DNA of 64,000 nucleotides. Source: Aureicoccus marinus. GTDB lineage: Bacteria > Bacteroidota > Bacteroidia > Flavobacteriales > Flavobacteriaceae. A program made the position numbers and the translations under genes. The DNA lies in contig NZ_MQVX01000001.1 of the NCBI RefSeq assembly GCF_002954325.1, positions 2,884,977 through 2,948,976 on the forward strand. Direction: 5' to 3'. A model generated the notes under the pieces. It worked only from the letters and a program-made list of their open reading frames with translations. It was not told where the DNA came from and made no database searches. This document shows positions 56,638 through 64,000 of the stretch, in pieces; the first letter of the stretch is position 1; every line of letters starts with the position of its first letter.

Positions 56638-57810
56638 ATGCGTCAAGTCATTTCATTCATCTTGGGAGCCCTCCTAATAGCCGGGTCTATTTATGGAGCT
56701 AAGCTGATTGCTGACAGTAAAGAAAACAAGCGTCCACCTGCCAAAAGGGTCGTTAAGACCGTCTTTGTTGACACCATCGCCAATGGGGTAGTGCCTATTG
56801 AGGTTGAGGCCAGCGGAAGTCTGGTTGCCCGCCAAAGAGTAGAACTCTTTGCTGAGGTGCAAGGCGTTTTTAAACCAGGGGTCAAATTGTTTAAGTCCGG
56901 GCAGCCGTACACCAAGGGCCAGACCCTGATTCAAATCGATGATTCTGAATTCAGGGCGGGAGTTCTTTCGGCCAAGAGTAACCTTTATAATCAGATCACG
57001 GGAATCATGCCCGATCTGCGTTTGGACTATCCAAATCAATACGCCAAATGGGAGGCTTACCTGCGTCGATTTGACTTGAATAAATCCACTCCTCGTCTTC
57101 CAAAAATGGATAACGAAAAAGAAAAATACTTTATCTCCGGCCGCGGAATCCTGGCCACTTACTACAACGTCAAAAACCAAGAGAACCGTTTGAGTAAATA
57201 CCGTATTCAGGCGCCCTTTCAAGGGATTTTGACCGAGGCGCTGGTGACGGAAGGAACCTTGATCCGTGCGGGGCAAAAACTCGGAGAATACATCGATCCT
57301 ACCAATTATGAACTGCAGGTAGCCATTCCAAAGACCTACAGTGATCTTCTGCGCGTTGGGAAAACGGTAGAGTTGGAAGAACTCAGTAGAAATAAAACCT
57401 ACAGAGGAAGAGTGAGCCGCATCAACGGTCGAGTTGATCAGGCCTCTCAAACCATAACTGCTTTTATCGATGTCCGCAATGCGGCCTTAAAAGAAGGACA
57501 GTACCTGCAGGCGCGATTAAATGCCAAGGATGAAGCGGATGCCATCGAGATCGATCGATCCCTGCTGTTAGAAAACAACCGGGTCTTTGTGGTAAGGGAC
57601 TCCATTTTGGATATGATTCCAGTAGAACCTGTTCACTTTTCGGACCGCAAAGTGGTGCTGAAAGGCGTGCAAAACGGAACCGTATTGGTTTCTAAGCCTG
57701 TGGTTGGGGCCTATGCCGGCATGCTGGTCAAGGTATATGGTGCTCCAGAACCGACAGGGGCTGCTAGCACTTCTGGAACGTCAACACCAGAGACCGAGAC
57801 GGGGGCATGA
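56638..57810 (+). CDS. RND efflux periplasmic adaptor (membrane fusion protein)
   Basis: A 390-aa HlyD/AcrA-type adaptor with an N-terminal anchor helix (VISFILGALLIAGSIYGA). Barrel-sandwich segments are VEASGSLVARQRVELFAEVQG and KGQTLIQIDDSEFRAGV, then YRIQAPFQGILTEALVTEGTLI. Unusually long insert in the hairpin (about 125-180). It bridges the RND pump and TolC-type channel. Its stop overlaps the RND start by four bases. Confidence 0.92.
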   Translation: MRQVISFILGALLIAGSIYGAKLIADSKENKRPPAKRVVKTVFVDTIANGVVPIEVEASGSLVARQRVELFAEVQGVFKPGVKLFKSGQPYTKGQTLIQIDDSEFRAGVLSAKSNLYNQITGIMPDLRLDYPNQYAKWEAYLRRFDLNKSTPRLPKMDNEKEKYFISGRGILATYYNVKNQENRLSKYRIQAPFQGILTEALVTEGTLIRAGQKLGEYIDPTNYELQVAIPKTYSDLLRVGKTVELEELSRNKTYRGRVSRINGRVDQASQTITAFIDVRNAALKEGQYLQARLNAKDEADAIEIDRSLLLENNRVFVVRDSILDMIPVEPVHFSDRKVVLKGVQNGTVLVSKPVVGAYAGMLVKVYGAPEPTGAASTSGTSTPETETGA

Positions 57811-60800
57811 GAAAAATCATCAGCTATTTTATTCGCTATGAAGTTGCGGTGAATGTTATCATCATCGCTTTCTTCATTTTTGGCCTGGTGGGAATGACCT
57901 CCTTGAAGTCGTCCTTCTTCCCGCTGGTGGAGTCCAAGATCATCAATGTTGCGATTACCTACCCTGGGGCTTCTCCACAAGAGATTGAAGAAGGGATCGT
58001 CCTCAAGATCGAAGACAACCTCAAGGGTCTGCGGGGTGTTGATCGGGTAACCTCCGTATCAAGAGAGAACAGTGGTACCATTACTATAGAAATTGAAAAA
58101 GGCCAGGACATCGACTTCATGCTTTTGGAAGTCAAAAATGCAGTGGACCGGGTGCCTTCCTTCCCAACCGGTATGGAACCCTTGGTGGTTTCTAAGCAGG
58201 AAGCCATTCGGCAAACCATCAGTTTTGCCATCAGTGGCGATAATATACCCTTGGCCACGCTCAAGCAGATCGGCCGCCAGGTCGAAAACGATTTACGTGC
58301 TCTGGATGGCATCTCTCAGATTACCGTGAGTGGTTACCCTGCGGAAGAAATAGAGATTGCCGTCAAAGAAGAACAGCTTTTGGCCTACCAGGTCAGCTTT
58401 GCAGAAGTATCTCAGGCGGTCGCCAATGCCAATATTTTGGTGACTGGAGGGAATATTAAAACAGACACCGAGGAATACCTGATACGGGCCAATAACCGCT
58501 CTTACTACGCCGATGAGCTTTCGTCCGTTGTGGTCAAGGCTGATGCCAGTGGTCGTTCTGTTCTCTTAAGTGATGTTGCTGAGGTCAGAGATCGTTTTTC
58601 AGAGAGTCCGAACGCCTCTTTTTTTAATGGTCTTCTTTCGGTTAATGTAACCATCACCAGCACCAACACAGAAGACCTCATTGGAGCCGCGGACACCGCC
58701 AAATTATACATCGAAGAATTCAACCAGAAGTACACCAACGTCAAGCTTGATGTGATCAATGACCTTTCGGTAGTACTGAATCAGCGGACGGAACTCCTGA
58801 CCGAAAACGCCCTGATGGGAATGATTTTGGTCTTGATCTTTTTGTCCCTCTTTTTGAATGCCCGCTTGGCTTTTTGGGTAGCATTTGGATTGCCTGTGGC
58901 CTTCTTTGGGATGTTCATTTTTGCCCCCATGTTGAACGTGACCATCAACGTTTTGTCCCTTTTCGGGATGATTATTGTCATCGGAATTTTGGTGGATGAT
59001 GGTATTGTGATCGCGGAGAATATTTACCAGCACTACGAGAGGGGTAAAAACCCTACTCAGGCAGCTATCGACGGAACCATCGAGGTATTGCCTCCTATTA
59101 TTTCGGCTATTATCACCACCATCCTGGCTTTTTCCATCTTTCTGTTTTTAGACGGCCGAATAGGGGAGTTCTTTTCGGAAGTATCCGTCATTGTGATTTT
59201 GACCCTTACGGTCTCTTTGGTAGAGGCTTGATTATTCTGCCTTCTCACTTGGCCCACTCCAAAGCCCTGCGCAAGCAGGAGCATACCACCAAGGGGATTG
59301 CGGGTGTTTTCTCCCGAATTCGGGTGATCAATAAACTGGGTGAAACCATCATGAACTGGATGCGAGATTACCTCTACAGCCCGGTATTGCGTTTTGCTCT
59401 GCGCTTTAAATTTTTGGCTTTCTCACTCTTTATCGTCGCCTTGGTGTTGACCATGGGCTCCTTTAACGGTGGAATTATCCGCGGATCTTTCTTCCCGCGA
59501 ATTGCCAGTGATCGTGTAGCAGTAGAACTGCTGATGCCTAACGGAACCAACGAACGAGTAACGGATTCCATCATCAGTTTAATTGAAGAGAAATCACGGA
59601 TAGTCAACCAGGAATTGACCGAAAAGTACCTGAAAGGAAGCGACAAGCAGATGTTCGAGAACACCATAAAGAATCTGGGCCCTGGTTCTTCCGCAGCTAC
59701 TTTGGTCATTAACCTCTTGCCTGGGGAAGAGCGCCCCGATGAGGTGCGTTCTGATGTGGTCACCAGTCGCCTTCGTGAATTGGTAGGGCCGGTTATTGGG
59801 GTAGAAAGCCTCATCTATGGATCAGGAGGAAACTTTGGGGGAGACCCAGTTTCCATCTCCTTACTGGGGAGTAATATTGAACAACTCAAAGCGGCCAAGG
59901 CAGAGCTGAAACAGGCGATGCTGGACAATGCTCTTTTGAAAGATATAGCCGATAACGACCCTGATGGAATTAAAGAAATTCGTCTGGAGCTCAAGGACAA
60001 CGCACGTCCTTTAGGACTGGACCTCCGAGGGATTATGAATCAGGTGCGTTCTGGATTCTTCGGAGTGCAAGCCCAACGTTTTCAAAGAGGGCAGGACGAG
60101 ATCCGTGTGTGGGTGCGTTATGCCCGTTCCAACCGCTCTTCCATTAGTGATCTGGACCGTATGCGAATCAACACCCCGACGGGTGCCCAGGTTCCCTTAA
60201 ACGAAATTGCAGATTATTCCATTGAACGCGGAGATGTCGCCATCAACCACTTGGATGGACTACGAGAAATCCAAATCAGTTCGGATTTAAGCAATCCGGA
60301 CGAAACCACGGCCACCGAAATTTTGGAATGGATTAGAGGAGAAGTGATGCCCGATATTTTGGCGCGCTACCCCACGGTAACGCCTTCCTATGAAGGTCAG
60401 AACCGAGAGGCGGGTAAACTGGTCAGCTCCCTGCGTTTTGTAGGACTAACGGTCTTGTTCCTCATTTACATGACCATTGCCTTCACCTTTAGAAGCTTCA
60501 GCCAACCCTTACTGCTTATACTGATGGTTCCCTTCAGCTTGACTGCAGTGGCTTGGGGGCATTACCTGCACGGTTTCCCGGTGAATATCCTTTCTCTTTT
60601 GGGAATCATTGCACTTATAGGGATTATGGTCAACGATGGCTTGGTGCTGATCGGAAAATTCAATTCCAACTTACGAGAAGGCCTTCAATTTGACGAAGCG
60701 CTTTACGAAGCCGGTCGTTCGCGATTTAGAGCGATCTTTTTGACTTCGGTGACGACCATTGCCGGATTGGCTCCCTTACTTATTGAAAAAAGCCGTCAGG

Positions 60801-61006
60801 CTCAGTTCTTGAAGCCTATGGCGATCTCTATTGCCTATGGGATAGGGTATGCTACGCTCTTAACTCTTATCTTATTACCCTTGTTCCTCTCTTTTGGAAA
60901 TTCCCTTAAAGTAGGAGTGAAGTGGTTGAGAACCGGGGGTGATGTGAGTAAGGAGGAAGTAGAACGCGCGATTAAAGAACAAAACAGCGGCTATGATGCA
61001 CACTAG
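57807..61006 (+). CDS. RND efflux pump, inner-membrane transporter (frameshifted in this sequence)
   Basis: A 1066-aa AcrB/MdtB-type pump after one base is restored. The N-terminal half has TM1, TYPGASPQEIEEGIVLKIED and TVSGYPAEEIEIAV, then helices with GMIIVIGILVDDGIVIAENI, the TM4 double-Asp (proton relay). It breaks after LVEA. Adding one T to the TT at 59228-59229 gives LVEALIILPSHLAHSKAL and continues through the second half (TM7, periplasmic porter domain, YEGQNREAGKL, GIIALIGIMVNDGLVLIGKF). Substrates cannot be told from sequence. Confidence 0.93.
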
Positions 61007-62366
61007 ACTTTTTTCTTTTCTGCTGTTGTGTCTATTGCTATGTACCGTTGCTACACAAGCACAGGAGGTCATAACGGATCAGAACATTCCTTCTAAGACA
61101 ACAAAAGATGTCGAGCTTTTGACCAAGGACCAAGCGGTTCAACGCGCCTTGGAAGAAAACCTCGGGGTACAGGTGGCCCTGAACAATGTCGATATCGCTA
61201 AAAATAACCGCAGTCTTCTCAATTCTCGATTTTTGCCTACGGTAAGCGGATCAGCAGGGGCCAGTCAAGACATCAACGATCAGACGGCTACCTTTCAGGA
61301 CGGATCTACCCGGACCGTAGAAGATGCGGAAACAACCCGCTACAACGCATCGGTTAATGTAAACTACACCCTCTTTGATGGGTTCGGACGTTGGTATAAT
61401 TACAAACGTTTAAAGGAGGAGTATAACCTCAGTGAGCTGCAGGCTCGGGAAACCATCGAAACCACCTTGCTGCAACTCTTTACGGTCTATTTTGAAGTTG
61501 CTCGACTTACCGAAAATATTACGGTGTTGGAAGATACCTATGCCAACACTTCGAGTCGCTTGCAGAGAGCCGAGTACAGTTTTGAATTCGGGCAGGTCAA
61601 CAAGCTGGATGTGCTCAACGCTCAAGTAGATCTGGTCAACGACAGCATCAACCTGATTTCAGAAAAGCAGGCCTTGCGCAATGCTAAGCGTGATTTGAAC
61701 ATCATTTTGAATAAGTCACTAACGGATCGCTTTGTAGTAGATACCTCGGTCTATTTTACCAATCCACTCAAAATCCAAGAGTTCGTCGGCAGTGCCTCCG
61801 AGAACAACGTAACCCTTCTACAACTCGAAAAGAACATCCGCATCAACGACTTCTTGCTTAAAGGGAGTAAGTCGGTTTTTTTACCGACCATTGGTCTAAC
61901 CGGTTCTTACGGATGGAATCAAGGGCAGTTCCCGGCTACCAACTTTTTGGCGTCGAATACTTCCCAGGGATTTTCAGCCGGGCTTAATCTAACCTGGAAC
62001 CTCTTTGACGGAGGCTCCGGAGTGACCGCCGTGCGTAACGCTCGCATACAATTGGATTCACAAGAACTGCTCAGGGAACAGACCCGACAGCAGATTCTCC
62101 GCGATATCGCCAATGCCCTGGGAGACTATGAAAACCGCCTGCAGGTATACAACTTGCAGAAACAAAATGTCTTGACGGCGACGGACAACTATAACCGTTC
62201 CAATGAGCAGTACAAGGTGGGCCGAATTACCTCCATTGAATTGCGTCAAGCTCAGATCAACCTGCTCAATGCCAAAACCAACCGTAACTTTGCAAAGTAC
62301 ACTGCAAAGCTAGCCGAGTTGCAATTACTTCAATTGACTGGTCAGCTGCTCAATCTGGGTTGGTAA
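60993..62366 (+). CDS. TolC-family outer-membrane efflux channel
   Basis: A 457-aa channel protein with signal peptide (LFSFLLLCLLLCTVATQAQ). Two OEP repeats are seen: the first includes ALEENLGVQVALNNVDIAKN, NVNYTLFDGFGRWYNY and FEFGQVNKLDVLNAQVDLVN. The second includes LTGSYGWNQGQFPATNF, LNLTWNLFDGGSGVTAVRNA and YKVGRITSIELRQAQINLLN. It overlaps the pump gene by 14 bases, completing a tripartite operon. Confidence 0.94.
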   Translation: MMHTRLFSFLLLCLLLCTVATQAQEVITDQNIPSKTTKDVELLTKDQAVQRALEENLGVQVALNNVDIAKNNRSLLNSRFLPTVSGSAGASQDINDQTATFQDGSTRTVEDAETTRYNASVNVNYTLFDGFGRWYNYKRLKEEYNLSELQARETIETTLLQLFTVYFEVARLTENITVLEDTYANTSSRLQRAEYSFEFGQVNKLDVLNAQVDLVNDSINLISEKQALRNAKRDLNIILNKSLTDRFVVDTSVYFTNPLKIQEFVGSASENNVTLLQLEKNIRINDFLLKGSKSVFLPTIGLTGSYGWNQGQFPATNFLASNTSQGFSAGLNLTWNLFDGGSGVTAVRNARIQLDSQELLREQTRQQILRDIANALGDYENRLQVYNLQKQNVLTATDNYNRSNEQYKVGRITSIELRQAQINLLNAKTNRNFAKYTAKLAELQLLQLTGQLLNLGW

Positions 62367-62367
62367 A

Positions 62368-62553
62368 ATGAACGAAGTCTTTTTTCAATGTCCGTACTGC
62401 TGGGAGCAAATATCAGTTCTGGTGGACCCTTCTGTACCGCAACAGTCCTATATCGAAGATTGTGAAGTCTGTTGCAGCCCCATTCAGTTTGATATTCATG
62501 TAGACGAAGGAGGAGAAGACATCAGTCTGCAGGCTGACAGTATCGAGCAGTAG
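62368..62553 (+). CDS. CPXCG-motif cysteine-rich small protein
   Basis: A 61-aa protein of the CPXCG family: CPYC (C8, C11) and CEVC plus C36 (C32, C35, C36) form a small zinc-ribbon-like unit, followed by an acidic tail. Function unknown. It starts one base after the TolC stop and may be translated with it. Confidence 0.82.
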   Translation: MNEVFFQCPYCWEQISVLVDPSVPQQSYIEDCEVCCSPIQFDIHVDEGGEDISLQADSIEQ

Positions 62554-62576
62554 GGGCAGAACTTCCTAGGCTTCCC

Positions 62577-62584
62577 TATTTTTG
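62577..62584 (+). promoter_or_regulatory. -7 box directly before the arginase-family start
   Basis: TATTTTTG, four bases (TCCT), then the ATG at 62589; same geometry as at 30979 and 51982. Confidence 0.5.
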
Positions 62585-62588
62585 TCCT

Positions 62589-63548
62589 ATGACAAGTATT
62601 CAAATCATCAAAAACCGCTCTGATATTGGGGCCGGTACCCGGGGATCCGATATGGGTATTGACGCCATCGAGATTGCGGCCATCAATGCCGGAAACGACT
62701 ACTTTAACCGCTACTTCTACCTGGATGTTCCTACCCACAACGAGTCGGTGTACAACAAAGTAAAAGTCGAGTCAGCCAAGCGGGTTCAATTTGTTTTAAG
62801 CCAGTGCCAGCGGGTCTCTAAAAGTGTTCGACAGGTCCTGGGAGGAAAGCATTTCCCCATTGTCCTGTCAGGGGATCACAGTTCGGCTTTAGGAACGCTG
62901 AGTGGCCTTAAAGGACACTTCCCTCAGAAGAATATAGGCGTGATCTGGATCGATGCGCACGCCGACTTGCATTCACCTTATTCTACTCCTTCCGGAAATG
63001 TGCACGGAATGCCCTTGGCGGCTGCTCTGGGCGCCGATAATTTGAAGTATCAAGTCAATGATTTGGATGAGCAGGCCCGGAGCATTTGGGAAGAGATGAA
63101 AGACATCGAAGTGGAAGGGCCTAAAGTCAAACCTGAACACCTCATTTATTTTGGACTACGCGATACGGAAGAGGCTGAAGACGCTCTCCGAGAGGAATTG
63201 GGTATCCGGAACTACACCGTAGCCGAAACACGCTTTAGAGGCCTTGAAAATTGCCTTTCTGAAGCGTTAGGTGCGCTTTCTTCTTGCGACTATATCTATG
63301 TGTCCTTTGACGTGGATAGCATGGATTGTGACTTGATCTCTCGCGGGACTGGAACTCCGGTTTCTAAAGGCTTTGATCCTGAGGAAGTCAAAACCATCAT
63401 TAAAGCGGTGATCGACACCAATAAGTTGATATGTCTGGAGGTATGTGAGGTGAATCCCTTGCTCGATACCAAAGGAAATGTGATGGCCGAAACCGCTTTT
63501 AAAGTACTGGATTCAGTTACAGCACATTTTCTAGAACATCACGGCTAA
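62589..63548 (+). CDS. Arginase/agmatinase-family hydrolase, complete metal site
   Basis: A 319-aa ureohydrolase with all binuclear Mn2+ ligands visible: SGDHS (H97), IDAHADLH (D122, H124, D126) and SFDVDSMD (D241, D243). SxxGNVHGMP (135-142) is the substrate-guanidinium segment typical of arginases. The most likely reaction is L-arginine to ornithine and urea, though agmatinase or formimidoylglutamase cannot be excluded from sequence alone. It stands in contrast to the degenerate paralogue at 46015-47172. Confidence 0.9.
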   Translation: MTSIQIIKNRSDIGAGTRGSDMGIDAIEIAAINAGNDYFNRYFYLDVPTHNESVYNKVKVESAKRVQFVLSQCQRVSKSVRQVLGGKHFPIVLSGDHSSALGTLSGLKGHFPQKNIGVIWIDAHADLHSPYSTPSGNVHGMPLAAALGADNLKYQVNDLDEQARSIWEEMKDIEVEGPKVKPEHLIYFGLRDTEEAEDALREELGIRNYTVAETRFRGLENCLSEALGALSSCDYIYVSFDVDSMDCDLISRGTGTPVSKGFDPEEVKTIIKAVIDTNKLICLEVCEVNPLLDTKGNVMAETAFKVLDSVTAHFLEHHG

Positions 63549-63551
63549 GAA

Positions 63552-63597
63552 AATTTTGGAGTTCAGGTTCTTAAAATTTTACTAAAACTCCAAAATT
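63552..63597. repeat. Inverted repeat after the arginase-family gene
   Basis: AATTTTGGAGTT (63552-63563) and AACTCCAAAATT (63586-63597) are a perfect 12-bp inverted repeat with a 22-base loop. It may be a terminator, but no T-run follows. Confidence 0.45.
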
Positions 63598-63622
63598 GGT
63601 TCCACTGCATTGCTTCAGCTAT

Positions 63623-63630
63623 TATATTTG
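63623..63630 (+). promoter_or_regulatory. -7 box upstream of the 74-aa gene
   Basis: TATATTTG, 28 bases before the ATG at 63659. A TTGG at 63596-63599, 23 bases upstream, is a possible -33 element. Confidence 0.45.
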
Positions 63631-63658
63631 TTTAAGAGTATTTTAAAATAGTTAAACA

Positions 63659-63883
63659 ATGACGGAGTTGTTAGAAAGGGCAGAAGCCTATGAGCGGCTC
63701 AAGATGAGCCACATGAGCACTAGTGACCGTGTGAAAGCATCCCGAGAAGGAAAGGAGATTGTTTTGGGGATCAATGAGATCTATAAAAAAACAAAGGACG
63801 GCTCTTTGATGGACTGGATGAAGCGCGTCACTGTCAAAAAGAAAAAGATCGAAAAACGTTTAAACTACGTACCAGAAGTTTAA
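63659..63883 (+). CDS. Small basic hypothetical protein (74 aa)
   Basis: A 74-aa soluble, Lys-rich helical protein (LLERAEAYERLKMSHMSTSD, EIVLGINEIYKKTKDGSLMD, WMKRVTVKKKKIEKRL). No signal peptide, cysteine pair or known motif. A good -7 box and an isolated frame with normal codon use support it as real. I do not recognise the family; the short basic composition would suit a nucleic-acid or ribosome-associated protein, but this is only inference. Confidence 0.55.
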   Translation: MTELLERAEAYERLKMSHMSTSDRVKASREGKEIVLGINEIYKKTKDGSLMDWMKRVTVKKKKIEKRLNYVPEV

Positions 63884-64000
63884 AACAACTTATAGCTTCC
63901 TGACGGGGACTGGCAAGTGACGGGAAGAGAATTGCTATGAATCCCTTATTCAATATAAAGTGTTTATGATGGGGCCGTTGGATAACACAGGCATTGCTCC
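63884..64000 (+). other. Window tail; possible start of another gene
   Basis: No complete gene. An ATG at 63966 opens a frame (MMGPLDNTGIA) to the window end, too short to judge. Confidence 0.15.

Overview
The window is chromosomal DNA of a Bacteroidota bacterium, almost certainly class Flavobacteriia. The evidence is a complete gldKLMN block (type IX secretion and gliding), the groups mreBCD-mrdA-rodA, surE-lpxB and secG-groESL, a class II HMG-CoA reductase paired with a GYDIA-type GHMP kinase, promoters of the TAnnTTTG type, and almost no Shine-Dalgarno sequences. Base composition looks moderate (near half GC by eye) and even, except for a repeat-rich left edge. Nearly everything is core genome; I see no prophage, insertion sequence, CRISPR array or rRNA.

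Layout. 1-1.25 kb: a 5'-truncated RHS/YD-repeat gene (minus strand) running out of the window, joined to two tandem copies of a ~110-bp repeat, then tRNA-Phe. 1.4-9.1 kb (+): coaX, an outer-membrane barrel, a TPR protein, lptC, a small membrane protein, a CNNM/CBS transporter-like protein and ppiD. 9.1-11.4 kb (-): GYDIA kinase and HMG-CoA reductase (mevalonate pathway). 11.5-15.3 kb (+): dipeptidyl peptidase IV and a POT peptide transporter. 15.3-20 kb (-): surE, a 95-aa membrane protein, lpxB, an NlpC/P60 lipoprotein, comEC. 20.1-23.1 kb (+): a C-terminal processing protease and a DNA/RNA non-specific endonuclease. 23.1-30.3 kb (-): purH followed by the rod-shape genes mreB, mreC, mreD, mrdA, rodA. 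30.4-30.9 kb (-): a GAF/free-methionine-sulfoxide-reductase-like protein. 31-34.5 kb (+): a compact putative metal-handling operon (HYC_CC_PP protein, outer-membrane barrel, double HMA-domain secreted protein, NHL-repeat lipoprotein, HMA-MauE fusion). 34.5-42 kb (-): miaB, a sigma-54 activator, lptE, an acidic protein, secG, then groES-groEL behind a recognisable -24/-12 promoter. 42.1-43.4 kb (+): an LVIVD-repeat lipoprotein. 43.5-51.9 kb (+): topA, a degenerate arginase-fold protein, gldK, gldL, gldM, gldN. 52-55.4 kb: an FAD oxidoreductase, DUF983 protein (-) and ABC-F ATPase. 55.5-56.4 kb: a plant-type leucine-rich-repeat protein. 56.6-62.4 kb (+): a tripartite RND efflux system. 62.4-63.9 kb (+): a CPXCG protein, an intact arginase-family enzyme and a 74-aa unknown.

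The genes fall into envelope construction (lptC, lptE, lpxB, mre/mrd/rod, secG, ppiD), T9SS (gldKLMN), export (RND) and core metabolism. The most striking global observation is that nine genes, including ones normally indispensable (topA, mrdA, lptE, gldL), are interrupted by a -1 frameshift, and every one is repaired by adding exactly one base at a short homopolymer. That pattern is best explained by homopolymer under-calling in the assembly, so I annotate these as single genes. The most interesting biology is the sigma-54 promoter with an adjacent 17-bp palindrome in front of groESL, the metal-handling operon, three genes with an identical TAnnTTTG-N4-ATG arrangement suggesting leaderless transcripts, and the RHS remnant fused in frame to a repeat.
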